Positions 17,580-25,164 of a DNA stretch of 63,715 nt are shown here, in pieces. Location of the stretch: the NCBI GenBank assembly GCA_913052585.1, contig CAJXEB010000006.1, positions 1-63,715 of the forward strand, given 5' to 3'. A model generated the notes under the pieces. It saw only the letters and a list, made by a program, of their open reading frames with translations. It did no database searches and was not told where the DNA came from. Every line of letters starts with the position of its first letter. Positions within the stretch are counted from its first letter, which is position 1. The position numbers were made by a program, and so were the translations under genes. The stretch comes from an uncultured Flavobacteriaceae bacterium. GTDB taxonomy: Bacteria > Bacteroidota > Bacteroidia > Flavobacteriales > Flavobacteriaceae.

Positions 17580-18506
17580 TTAATTATTTTGAATAGTTTC
17601 AATGAATATATCGCTAACTGAAGGAATTACTTCTTCAAAATGAGACAGTTGACCAATGGAGGTAAGGTAACTAACTAAATCGTTTGTAGAAGAGGCTTCT
17701 GGTAATTTTATTTTATACTGTTTTTCATCATTAATACTCTTAAAATAGATTGGTACTGCATCAAATTTTTCTTTTAATATTCCTTGAATACTATCTGGGT
17801 TATTTGGTGAAATACCCACCTTAAATGTATTGGATTTATATGCTCTTTTAATATCTATTAATTTTCCATCTAATATTTTATTTGACTTATCTATTAATGC
17901 AATATGATCGCACATTTCCTCAACCGATTCCATACGATGTGTAGAAAAGATTACTGTCGCTCCTTCATCTTTTAATCGCAAAATTTCATCCTTTATTAAA
18001 TTGGCATTAATAGGGTCAAAACCACTAAAAGGTTCGTCAAATATCAACAGTTTTGGCTGGTGTAAAACCGTAACTACAAACTGTATTTTTTGAGCCATTC
18101 CTTTAGATAATTCTTGAATTTTTTTATTCCACCAACCATCAATTTCCAATCTATCAAACCAAAATTTAAGTCTTTCTTTAGCTTCTGTTTTAGAAAGCCC
18201 TTTTAATTGAGCTAAATACATTGCTTGTTCTCCAACTTTCATAGATTTATACAAACCTCTTTCTTCGGGTAAGTATCCTATATTTTTAATATCGTTTGGA
18301 TGTAATGGTTTTCCATCTAACAATATAGACCCTGAGTCTGGCATTATTATTTGATTAATAATTCTAATTAATGTAGTTTTTCCTGCGCCGTTAGGACCTA
18401 ACAATCCAAACACAGAACCTTTTGGTACTTCAATACTTACATTATTTAATGCTTTAAAGGATCCGAAAGATTTAGACACATTATTAGCTACTAATAGATT
18501 ATTCAT
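17580..18506 (-). CDS. ABC exporter ATP-binding protein (NatA-like)
   Basis: The 308-aa ATPase has Walker A GPNGAGKTT near residue 38, Q-loop region GYLPEERGLY, signature LSKGMAQKIQ, Walker B KLLIFDEPFSGFDP, and switch His in STHRM. A C-terminal extension of about 80 residues is typical of the NatA/YhaQ group. It forms an exporter with the following permease. It lies downstream of dnaJ, from which it is separated by two terminator hairpins and a lipoprotein-like fragment. Confidence 0.93.
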   Translation of the reverse strand: MNNLLVANNVSKSFGSFKALNNVSIEVPKGSVFGLLGPNGAGKTTLIRIINQIIMPDSGSILLDGKPLHPNDIKNIGYLPEERGLYKSMKVGEQAMYLAQLKGLSKTEAKERLKFWFDRLEIDGWWNKKIQELSKGMAQKIQFVVTVLHQPKLLIFDEPFSGFDPINANLIKDEILRLKDEGATVIFSTHRMESVEEMCDHIALIDKSNKILDGKLIDIKRAYKSNTFKVGISPNNPDSIQGILKEKFDAVPIYFKSINDEKQYKIKLPEASSTNDLVSYLTSIGQLSHFEEVIPSVSDIFIETIQNN

Positions 18507-18509
18507 AGT

Positions 18510-18620
18510 TTAATTTTGAAGAGAGTAAATATATTGATTTTCAAATGAAGCTTTATAGCTATTAAGGTTTGTTGTTAAATCAACTGGATTGTTACAAGAA
18601 GTTAATAAACAAAAAAAACT
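18510..18620 (-). pseudogene. Lipoprotein N-terminus-like fragment
   Basis: On the minus strand an open frame without any start codon reads SFFCLLTSCNNPVDLTTNLN and ends in TAA three bases before the ABC ATPase ATG. LLTSC is a good lipobox. A stop codon directly precedes the fragment in frame, so it cannot begin normally. It looks like the remains of a small lipoprotein gene. The call rests on a short match, so a chance ORF is possible. Confidence 0.35.
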
Positions 18621-18622
18621 TT

Positions 18623-18660
18623 AAAAACAAAACCCACCCTTTAAATTAATAAAGGATGGG
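18623..18660 (-). terminator. dnaJ terminator, distal hairpin
   Basis: The arms CCCACCCTTTA (18633-18643) and TAAAGGATGGG (18650-18660) pair with one mismatch. On the minus strand TTTTGTTTTT follows. Confidence 0.65.
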
Positions 18661-18680
18661 AAAAAATTGCTATGAAAAAG

Positions 18681-18708
18681 AAAAAATCACTACTACTTAA
18701 TAGTGATT
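18681..18708 (-). terminator. dnaJ terminator, proximal hairpin
   Basis: A perfect 8-bp stem (AATCACTA at 18685-18692 with TAGTGATT at 18701-18708) is followed on the minus strand by six T. It lies 35 bases past the dnaJ stop. Confidence 0.65.
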
Positions 18709-18743
18709 CTCAAATATAATAAAATTATTCAATAAACGTTACT

Positions 18744-19877
18744 TTATGAAAACATATCTTTCACTTTTTCAAAAAACGATTTATCTTCTTTCTCAGGTTT
18801 AGGTTCAAAATTATCGTCATCAGTCATTTTCTTAAAAAACTCTGTTTGTTCTTTACTCAATGTTTTTGGTGTCCAAACATTTATATGAACTAGTAAGTCT
18901 CCAGTTCCATAGTTGTTTATACTCGGAATACCTTTATTACGCAGACGTAATATTTTTCCACTTTGTACTCCTTGCTCTATTTTAATTCTTACTTTTCCGT
19001 TAACGGTATCAATTTCTTTGGACGTTCCTAAAACAGCATCTGAAATACTAATGTATAAATCATAATGAAGATTATCTCCTTCTCTTTGAAGAGTATTGTG
19101 AGGTTTTTCTTCTATTGCCACCAATAAGTCACCTGAAATTCCATTTCCTGGAGCTTCATTTCCTTTTCCAGAAACTTTTAATTGCATTCCTTCTACAACT
19201 CCAGCAGGTATTTTAATAGAAACAGTTTCTTCGTTCTGAAGCATTCCGTGATCATCTGCGTTAGCAGGTTTCTTATCTATTGATTGTCCAGAACCACCAC
19301 AAACATTACAAGGAGCAGATGTTTGCATTCTACCCAAAATAGTATTTTGAATACGGGTTACTTGACCACTACCACCACAAGTAGTACACGTTTTATAGGT
19401 AGTTCCTTGTGCTACTTTTTTACGCTTTACTTTAATTTTTTTCTCTACTCCATTAGCAATCTCTTCTAGCGTTAATCTAACTCTAATTCTTAAATTACTC
19501 CCTTTTACTTGAGCTCTTCTACCACCTCCACTAAAACCACTAAAGCCGCCTCCACCGCCGCCAAAAATATCACCAAACTGACTGAATATGTCATCCATAT
19601 TCATACCGCCTCCGCCAAAGCCTCCACCGCCAAAGCCTCCGCCTCCGCCTCCGCCTTCAAAGGCTTGGTGACCAAAACGATCGTACTTAGCTTTTTTGTC
19701 TGCATCGCTTAAAACTTCATAAGCTTCTGCAGCTTGTTTAAATTTTTCTTCAGCTTTTGCATTTCCAGGATTTTTATCTGGATGAAATTCAATAGCTTTT
19801 TTACGATATGCTTTTTTAATTTCTGTACCAGATGCTTCTTTAGAAACTCCTAATATTGTGTAAAAATCTTCCTTCAC
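18744..19877 (-). CDS. dnaJ: Chaperone DnaJ with a reduced zinc-finger region
   Basis: This 377-aa Hsp40 co-chaperone of DnaK has a J domain at 1-70 with HPD at residues 32-34. A long Gly/Phe-rich linker spans about 75-118. The zinc region has only two CxxCxGxG motifs (CTTCGGSG and CNVCGGSG, around 160-195), where E. coli DnaJ has four. The flanking positions that normally hold the other two read [10 protein letters not shown] and [15 protein letters not shown]-terminal substrate-binding domains follow. From memory, this shortened zinc module is common in Flavobacteriaceae. The gene lies 31 bases behind grpE in one operon. Confidence 0.96.
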   Translation of the reverse strand: MKEDFYTILGVSKEASGTEIKKAYRKKAIEFHPDKNPGNAKAEEKFKQAAEAYEVLSDADKKAKYDRFGHQAFEGGGGGGGFGGGGFGGGGMNMDDIFSQFGDIFGGGGGGFSGFSGGGRRAQVKGSNLRIRVRLTLEEIANGVEKKIKVKRKKVAQGTTYKTCTTCGGSGQVTRIQNTILGRMQTSAPCNVCGGSGQSIDKKPANADDHGMLQNEETVSIKIPAGVVEGMQLKVSGKGNEAPGNGISGDLLVAIEEKPHNTLQREGDNLHYDLYISISDAVLGTSKEIDTVNGKVRIKIEQGVQSGKILRLRNKGIPSINNYGTGDLLVHINVWTPKTLSKEQTEFFKKMTDDDNFEPKPEKEDKSFFEKVKDMFS

Positions 19878-19908
19878 GTGATTTTGTTATTTTTTTTAAT
19901 TATTTTGA

Positions 19909-20454
19909 CTATTGTCCAATAACTACTTTTGGGAAACGTATTATTTTATCACCCAAACTATATCCTTTTTCAACTATATCAATCAATTTACCCTTTAAAT
20001 CTTTACTTGGGGCAGGAATTTGAGTAATAGCTTCATGAATATCTGCATTAAAAACATCACCTTTATTAGTCTCAACAACCTGTAATCCTTTAGCCTTTAA
20101 GTTTTCACGTAGCTTGTTATTAATTAGAACAATCCCTTCTAAATGTCCTACAGCATCAGATTTTTCAATCTCTAAAAGAGCCCTATCAAAATCATCCAAT
20201 ACCGGAAGTAAAGAGATCATAACTCCTTCACTAGCTGTTGAAAATAACTCTATGCGTTCTTTACTAGTACGTTTTTTGAAATTTTCGAATTCTGCAAAAA
20301 GACGAAGATTCCTGTCTTTTTCTTTTTCTAAATTAGATTTTAATTCCTCAATAGGATCAATATCAGCAATTGCTTCCTCTGTAGTTGTTTCGTTTTCGGC
20401 AGTTAATACTTCCTCTTCAACAACTTCATTTTCTTCTTTATTTTTTTTGCTCAT
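19909..20454 (-). CDS. grpE: GrpE nucleotide exchange factor
   Basis: The 181-aa protein has an acidic N-terminal tail (about 1-40) and a long coiled coil (LKSNLEKEKDRNLRLFAEFE) with the GrpE hallmark ENFKKRTSKER. The beta domain near the C-terminus contains NADIHEAITQIP and the ending GYSLGDKIIRFPKVVIGQ. It releases ADP from DnaK. It is the first gene of the grpE-dnaJ operon, and the promoter at 20498-20514 fits the sigma-54 consensus. Confidence 0.96.
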   Translation of the reverse strand: MSKKNKEENEVVEEEVLTAENETTTEEAIADIDPIEELKSNLEKEKDRNLRLFAEFENFKKRTSKERIELFSTASEGVMISLLPVLDDFDRALLEIEKSDAVGHLEGIVLINNKLRENLKAKGLQVVETNKGDVFNADIHEAITQIPAPSKDLKGKLIDIVEKGYSLGDKIIRFPKVVIGQ

Positions 20455-20497
20455 AAATGAGAGTATTTAATTTTTATAATATTCTAAAAATAATGTT

Positions 20498-20514
20498 TGC
20501 AAAAGTACTGCCAA
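20498..20514 (-). promoter_or_regulatory. grpE promoter with sigma-54-like -24/-12 (overlaps a TAnnTTTG box)
   Basis: The minus strand reads TTGGCAGTACTTTTGCA. GG and GC have the exact sigma-54 spacing. The same bases contain TACTTTTG, a perfect Bacteroidota -7 box, so the sigma factor is ambiguous. A direct repeat of ATGACATT (about 20525-20540) lies just upstream. The element is 44 bases from the grpE start. Confidence 0.55.
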
Positions 20515-20603
20515 TTATGATTAAATGTCATAATGTCATTCAAAAATTAAAATGATTTTTAGGGTTTTTATTGAGTTAAAAAAAGATTAAAACTAAGAAA
20601 AGA

Positions 20604-21272
20604 TTAAATTTTACTAGCTCGTAACATTTCCCTTTTACCAGGAGGTCCAGGAAGTCTTTCGACAACAAAACCAACAGCTTGCATTGCTCTCCTAACACTC
20701 CCTTTTGCAGAATAGGTTACTAAAACCCCACCTTTTTTTAAAGCAATATACATTTTTTTAAAAATGTGTTCGGTCCATAATTCTGGTTGAACTCTAGCTC
20801 CAAAGGCATCAAAATAAATTAAATGAAAATTATTTATATCATTAATTTCTAAAAAGAACTGCTTTCTTTTTAAGAATGAAAAATGAGTTGATATGTTAAT
20901 CTGTTTTTCCCATTCACTTTTATGTAATTTTTTAAAATATTCATCAGGACTATTTAATTGCAAAGGGTAGTTAAGTTTTTCAATTTCTGAAGATGATATT
21001 GGATATGCTTCAACTCCAGTAAAACTTATTGGAACTTTATTTTTATCGGCTTCTAATAAAGTAATAAAAGCATTAAGCCCGGTGCCAAATCCAATTTCTA
21101 ATATTTTTAATGGCTTGGGTTGTAATTGTTTCAAAAAATATTCCAATCCCGTTTTAATAAAAACATGGTAAGCTTCTTGAATAGCACCATGCTTTGAATG
21201 GTATTGCTCATCCAAATCGGGTAAATGGATGGTTGTAGAGCCATCATCGGTGATGATTATTTCACGTTTCAA
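20604..21272 (-). CDS. mnmD: tRNA mnm5s2U34 methyltransferase MnmD
   Basis: The 222-aa SAM-dependent methyltransferase has the SAM-binding motif ILEIGFGTGLNAF near residue 57. The MnmD/MnmC1 features IYFDAFGARVQPELWT and LVTYSAKGSVRRAMQAVGF follow, ending with LPGPPGKREMLRA. It methylates aminomethyl-2-thiouridine in the wobble position of tRNA. The FAD-dependent MnmC2 half is absent, as usual outside gamma-proteobacteria. It overlaps the upstream cytochrome-like frame by 4 bases (ATGA). Confidence 0.92.
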   Translation of the reverse strand: MKREIIITDDGSTTIHLPDLDEQYHSKHGAIQEAYHVFIKTGLEYFLKQLQPKPLKILEIGFGTGLNAFITLLEADKNKVPISFTGVEAYPISSSEIEKLNYPLQLNSPDEYFKKLHKSEWEKQINISTHFSFLKRKQFFLEINDINNFHLIYFDAFGARVQPELWTEHIFKKMYIALKKGGVLVTYSAKGSVRRAMQAVGFVVERLPGPPGKREMLRASKI

Positions 21273-21739
21273 GAGATATAGTTAATTAATGATTTTTTAA
21301 TTCTTGGTATGGGTCCAGTAGACTGTGTTGTATGACAATAAACACAAGAAATGATAGCATTATCGTATCGATTCCTTAAAGGTAGTGTACTAGTTGAATC
21401 ATATATTACTCTAACGTTATCTATATACACTTTTGAATAAGCTATAAAAGTTTCGTTATGCGGTTTATTATCTGTTAATTTTGCTGTAAAAATTACAAGA
21501 AAATATTTCGGAAATTCTTCTGGTGTATTACAAGTAACAATATCTTTTTTAATCAGTTCATTAACATCATACATATTCTTCATTATTAAAGTCATCTCAG
21601 AGGCTTCATATAGCTCTGGTACAAATTTTTATTTGTTTTTATTTAAAGAATCAACTTCTGGTTTTTTGGACTCTGAAGTGTTACAAGAAAGTAAAGAAAC
21701 AAAAGACAGTAAAAAAATAATTAAAATATATCGAATCAT
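21269..21739 (-). pseudogene. Cytochrome c-like lipoprotein gene interrupted by an in-frame TAA
   Basis: The natural start is the ATG at 21739, which overlaps the DUF4920 stop (TAATG). From there the frame reads a lipoprotein signal peptide with Cys19 (SLLSC). At codon 37 (21629-21631) it hits TAA, and it continues in the same frame as KFVPELYEASEMTLIMKNMY to the stop at 21269. The downstream part contains CVYCH, a CxxCH heme-binding motif, and STGPIPRIKK. Apart from the one stop the gene looks intact (156 codons). It is either a fresh nonsense mutation, a sequencing error, or a gene now starting at Met49 (21595), which would lose export. Confidence 0.8.
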
Positions 21740-22251
21740 TATTCAATTAATAAGACACCATCTGCTTCAAATGACAATGTTCTTTCAACTTGAATTATTG
21801 CAGTAATCTCTTCTTCACTTTTCCCAGCATCTTCTGCATAATGACGTTGCTCTTCAATTGATACTTCTGCAACAAATGCTTTACCATGAACGATCACTTC
21901 TTTATCAGCAATGTTTTTTGGCATAAAAAAACCATAATCTTTAAATTTCACCATTGCTTCACTATCACCAATATCTAAACGCATCCAACAGCCTTTAGCC
22001 TGACAAACTTCATTTACTTTTGCTATAAATTTCACAATTACAGTATCACCTGCTTTTAAATTTTTATAGGTCTCTATTATTTTAACTTTAGGTAGTACGT
22101 TTACATCTGTAATTTTGTCTCCAAATGACAGATAAACTAATTCGACTTCTGTTTTTGTTTCAGCTGCATCAATAGTTTTGTTTTTTTCATCTTCAGATTT
22201 GCAAGCAAATAATAATACAAAAATGCTCAATAATAGGATTAGTTTTTTCAC
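21739..22251 (-). CDS. DUF4920 domain-containing lipoprotein
   Basis: The 170-aa lipoprotein has lipobox LLFAC (Cys17). Residues about 45-165 match DUF4920, an OB-like domain: GDTVIVKFIAKVNEVCQAKG, CWMRL, MVKFKDYGFFMP and DKEVIVHGKA. The Cys residues in VCQAKGCW are conserved in the family as I remember it. Its stop overlaps the start of the interrupted heme lipoprotein (TAATG), so the two are a coupled pair and may act together in the periplasm. Confidence 0.87.
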   Translation of the reverse strand: MKKLILLLSIFVLLFACKSEDEKNKTIDAAETKTEVELVYLSFGDKITDVNVLPKVKIIETYKNLKAGDTVIVKFIAKVNEVCQAKGCWMRLDIGDSEAMVKFKDYGFFMPKNIADKEVIVHGKAFVAEVSIEEQRHYAEDAGKSEEEITAIIQVERTLSFEADGVLLIE

Positions 22252-22274
22252 AGTAATTCGATTTTAAATATATA

Positions 22275-22282
22275 CAAAATTA
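22275..22282 (-). promoter_or_regulatory. -7 box of the DUF4920 gene
   Basis: TAATTTTG on the minus strand is a perfect match to the Bacteroidota TAnnTTTG box, 24 bases before the ATG. Confidence 0.5.
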
Positions 22283-22316
22283 AGACTTTTTTAAGGAAAA
22301 ATAGTCTGATTTTAAT

Positions 22317-22324
22317 TACTTTTG
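22317..22324 (+). promoter_or_regulatory. -7 box of ilvE
   Basis: TACTTTTG matches TAnnTTTG exactly, 22 bases before the ATG at 22346. It is divergent from the DUF4920 promoter 35 bases away. Its position argues against a TTG start at 22322, which lies inside the box. Confidence 0.55.
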
Positions 22325-22345
22325 TGCAACGAAAAAATTACGTTC

Positions 22346-23416
22346 ATGAGCACAAAAATTAGTCACACAATTTCAGTAAAACATATTGAAAAATCACGTA
22401 TAAATGAGGTCGATTTCAATAATCTAATATTTGGCAATGATTTTACCGATTATATGTTTGAGTGTGATTTTAGAAATGGTTCATGGGGAAATCCTACAAT
22501 TAAACCTTTTGGGAATTTATCAATTTCACCAGCTGCAAAAGTATTTCACTATGGACAAGCGGTTTTTGAAGGAATGAAGGCTTATAAAGATGAACAAGGT
22601 AAAATATGGCTATTTAGACCCGAAGATAATTTTAATAGAATTAATAAATCATCCAAAAGATTAGCGATTCCCGAATTTCCAAAAGAAATCTTTTTTGAAG
22701 CATTGGAGTCTATGCTTCTTCTAGATAAAGATTGGATCAAGCCAGGATTTGGAAACTCACTTTATATTCGCCCTTTTGTAATTGCTACAGAATCTGGTGT
22801 ATCTGCATCTCCTTCTAGCGAATATAAATTTATGATATTATTTTCTCCAGCTCAAGCTTATTATAGTGGAGATGTTAAAGTAGTTATTGCTGAGCACTTT
22901 AGTCGATCTGCTGATGGTGGTGTTGGTGCTGCAAAAGCTGCCGGAAATTATGCTGCTCAATTTTACCCTACTAATCTTGCAAAAGAACAAGGGTTTCATC
23001 AAGTAATTTGGACCGATTCTAATGAACATAAATATTTAGAGGAAGCTGGAACCATGAATGTGTTTTTCAGAATAAACGACACCTTAATAACTGCTCCAAT
23101 TAGTGATCGTATTTTGGATGGAATCACTAGAAAGAGTTTAATCGCTCTTGCAAAAAGAGATGGTATAACTGTGGAAGAACGTCGCATAACAATCCAAGAG
23201 TTAATTGAAGCTTCTAAAAATAATGCTTTAAAAGAAATATTTGGTACGGGAACAGCAGCAGTAATTAGTCCTGTAAGTGATTTTAGTCATCAACAAGTAG
23301 TGTATCATTTACCAAAAATCTCCAATAGTTTTGCAACTATCTTTAAAACTAAACTAATGGAGATACAGTATAATAAATCTGAAGATACATTTGGCTGGAG
23401 ATATCCAGTAGAATAA
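22346..23416 (+). CDS. ilvE: Branched-chain amino acid aminotransferase
   Basis: The 356-aa PLP enzyme of fold type IV catalyses the last step of Leu, Ile and Val synthesis and the first step of their breakdown. Visible family motifs are FHYGQAVFEGMKAYKDEQG and the PLP-lysine region GVGAAKAAGNYAAQFYPT. Downstream are EEAGTMNVFF, ILDGITRKS and the C-terminal GTGTAAVISPV loop. I chose the ATG at 22346 (MSTKISHTIS) because the promoter box overlaps the longer TTG start. Confidence 0.94.
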   Translation: MSTKISHTISVKHIEKSRINEVDFNNLIFGNDFTDYMFECDFRNGSWGNPTIKPFGNLSISPAAKVFHYGQAVFEGMKAYKDEQGKIWLFRPEDNFNRINKSSKRLAIPEFPKEIFFEALESMLLLDKDWIKPGFGNSLYIRPFVIATESGVSASPSSEYKFMILFSPAQAYYSGDVKVVIAEHFSRSADGGVGAAKAAGNYAAQFYPTNLAKEQGFHQVIWTDSNEHKYLEEAGTMNVFFRINDTLITAPISDRILDGITRKSLIALAKRDGITVEERRITIQELIEASKNNALKEIFGTGTAAVISPVSDFSHQQVVYHLPKISNSFATIFKTKLMEIQYNKSEDTFGWRYPVE

Positions 23417-23418
23417 AA

Positions 23419-23805
23419 TTATTTATCTAAAATAGTTTTAAGGTCAGGCTTAAAATAATTAGGTCCTTTTAATACCTTACCATCTTCTCTAAAAATAGGC
23501 TTACCATTTGCGCCTAATTTACTCATATTACTCCTTTGTATTTCATTAAATACTTCTTCAATTTTATCCTGCATTCCGTGCTCGATAATGGTCCCGCACA
23601 AAATATATAGCATGTCTCCTAAAGCATCAGCAACCTCAACTAAATCATCATTATTGGCAGCCTCTAAGTACTCTTCGTTTTCTTCGCGCATTAATTCGTA
23701 ACGCAATAAATTCTTCTTAATTCCTAAAGCTACAGTTGGGCTGTTTTCTATACCCAGACCAAAAGCTGAATGAAATTTATTAACGGCTGCTATTTTGTTT
23801 TTCAT
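23419..23805 (-). CDS. MazG-like nucleoside triphosphate pyrophosphohydrolase
   Basis: This 128-aa all-alpha NTP-PPase-like protein shows the metal-binding pattern of the MazG/PRA-PH superfamily, with EENEEYLEA (ExxE) and DLVEVADALGDMLYILCG (ExxD). Expected chemistry is cleavage of an NTP or (d)NTP to NMP and pyrophosphate. The substrate is unknown. It ends 3 bases from the convergent ilvE stop. A decayed second copy of its N-terminal half lies at 24718-24851, part of a tandem duplication. Confidence 0.85.
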   Translation of the reverse strand: MKNKIAAVNKFHSAFGLGIENSPTVALGIKKNLLRYELMREENEEYLEAANNDDLVEVADALGDMLYILCGTIIEHGMQDKIEEVFNEIQRSNMSKLGANGKPIFREDGKVLKGPNYFKPDLKTILDK

Positions 23806-23875
23806 AGTATATAAACCTTAGCGGTTATTATTTTAGATTAGTATTCTATTTTTTCGACTATAAAATTACAAATTT

Positions 23876-23910
23876 ATGTTTAGTTTGGGTCTATGAACTT
23901 TTGTTTATAT
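23876..23910 (+). pseudogene. Remnant start of a duplicate of the 62-aa membrane gene
   Basis: The bases from ATGTTTAGTTTGGGTCTATG onward align with the start of the intact gene at 24922 at about 26 of 31 positions, and the upstream bases also match. Codon 7 is a stop (MFSLGL*TFV). Only about 10 codons remain. Confidence 0.65.
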
Positions 23911-23941
23911 ATATTTACGAGTAAAACAAAAACTATCCAAA

Positions 23942-24646
23942 ATGCGAAAAATTACGATACTCTTATTAGCCATCACATTTATTCTGACAACTAAAGTTAC
24001 TGCAACCAATTTTTCAGTCCTAGACGCTACTGTAGAAGTTGGTAAAAAGAAAATTCAACTTGGCGTCTCTGAAAGCGATGCAGAAATACATATAAACGGG
24101 CGATTGGTTGGAAAAGGTTCTACCGAAGTTTTGGTTCCTAAAGACGCATGTGTGACAGTAATTGTGAAAAAAAACGGTTTCCTAGAAGAAAAAATTGAGT
24201 TCTGTAATAAAAAAGGAATGACAGTTCCTCCGAAGACTTATTATATTGAAATGAAAGCAGATGATTCTTATGACGCATCTATTCAAACAGACATCGCTAA
24301 TATTGATATTGCAATCCCCATTAATGTAATGAACAAGGATACAGCATGGAAGCTAATTAATCAGATCGTTCTAAATTATATCGATGTGATTGAAATGACC
24401 GATAAAGAAACTGGATACCTTCGAACTGCTTGGTCTCTTAAAACGTTTATGCAAAATACGATTCGAACACGACTTATTATAAAAGAATCATCTTCAGAAC
24501 CTTTAGTTTTTAAAGTTAAACTGATAAGTGAAGAATCGAATTTACCATTAACAAGTGTCAAAAGCGACGAATTATATAAAGAATGGGACAGAGTCCTTCG
24601 TAGTTATTCAGATATTATATCTGAATTGCAGGCCCGATTGAAATAG
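23942..24646 (+). CDS. Secreted PEGA-like domain protein
   Basis: The 234-aa protein has a signal peptide (1-21). Residues about 30-90 look like a PEGA domain (SDAEIHINGRLVGKGSTEV, then VTVIVKKNGFLEE), a beta fold that often packs against other envelope modules. The second half is helical/beta with no motif I recognise. It is a single-gene unit ending in a strong terminator. It sits between the two halves of a tandem duplication, so it may have been placed there after or during that event. Confidence 0.7.
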   Translation: MRKITILLLAITFILTTKVTATNFSVLDATVEVGKKKIQLGVSESDAEIHINGRLVGKGSTEVLVPKDACVTVIVKKNGFLEEKIEFCNKKGMTVPPKTYYIEMKADDSYDASIQTDIANIDIAIPINVMNKDTAWKLINQIVLNYIDVIEMTDKETGYLRTAWSLKTFMQNTIRTRLIIKESSSEPLVFKVKLISEESNLPLTSVKSDELYKEWDRVLRSYSDIISELQARLK

Positions 24647-24661
24647 TAATTTAGGACGAAT

Positions 24662-24697
24662 AAAAAAGCCTCTTAGTTTACGCTAAGAGGCTTTTTT
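24662..24697 (+). terminator. Strong rho-independent terminator
   Basis: A perfect 15-bp stem (AAAAAAGCCTCTTAG with CTAAGAGGCTTTTTT) around TTTACG lies 15 bases after the PEGA gene stop. A-tract and T-tract on the two sides make it bidirectional. Confidence 0.9.
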
Positions 24698-24717
24698 ATT
24701 AAAGAAATATCCAAATA

Positions 24718-24851
24718 ATCTTCATTCCCTTTGCGCATTAATTTATAACACAATAAATTTTTATTAGCATCTAAATTTGCAGATGGTAAATATTTTATAC
24801 CTTATCCAAAGGCCTTATAAAATTTTGTACTGCAGTAATTTTCTTTTTAAA
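24718..24851 (-). pseudogene. Decayed copy of the MazG-like gene (N-terminal half)
   Basis: The bases align with 23671-23805 of the intact gene over about 130 positions. The minus-strand translation across frames reads KKKITAVQNF, then ANLDANKNLLCYKLMRKGNE, then DYL, against KNKIAAVNKF, ALGIKKNLLRYELMREENE and EYL in the intact copy. The start codon is lost (TTT), and at least one frameshift and one stop are present. Confidence 0.8.
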
Positions 24852-24921
24852 AAAGAGAAAGACAAAATAATTCAATAACTAAATTTAATGATTATTTTTA
24901 CACTTATAAATTCACATAATT

Positions 24922-25110
24922 ATGTTTAGTTCTGGTCAATGGACTTTTGTTGTTTTTTTTGTTATTGCTTTTGTAATCGCATTGTTTTTTAGCTATAGAA
25001 AAGATAAAGTTTTACATAAAAAATATTACAAAGGAAGTATTTGGGTATTAGTCGGTTTTATTGTTTTTGTATTTCTTCTTGTATTATTCAAAAATTGGAT
25101 AAAACAATAA
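24922..25110 (+). CDS. Small two-helix membrane protein
   Basis: The 62-aa protein starts MFSSGQWTFVVFFVIAFVIA and has helices at about 7-24 and 40-58. Between them is a basic stretch (SYRKDKVLHKKYYKG). I recognise it only as a small conserved flavobacterial membrane protein of unknown function. Its upstream region and first codons are duplicated at 23860-23910, next to the intact MazG-like gene. The ancestral order was therefore probably this gene divergent from the MazG-like gene. Confidence 0.7.
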   Translation: MFSSGQWTFVVFFVIAFVIALFFSYRKDKVLHKKYYKGSIWVLVGFIVFVFLLVLFKNWIKQ

Positions 25111-25143
25111 AAAAAGCTTTTTGAATTAACAAAAAGCTTTTTT
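25111..25143. terminator. Bidirectional terminator between convergent genes
   Basis: AAAAAGCTTTTTG pairs with CAAAAAGCTTTTT around AATTAA, with A- and T-tracts outside. It lies between the convergent 62-aa gene and the DPP III gene. Confidence 0.8.
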
Positions 25144-25164
25144 GAGTTTGATATACTTCTATTC

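Noticed and set aside
19284-19712. Ser/Thr-rich frames opposite dnaJ
   Set aside because: They are reverse-strand shadows of the Gly-rich and zinc regions of dnaJ and show no independent coding features.
22322-22345. TTG start eight codons upstream of the ilvE ATG
   Set aside because: The TTG lies inside a perfect TAnnTTTG promoter box, so it cannot be in the transcript. ATG at 22346 is preferred.
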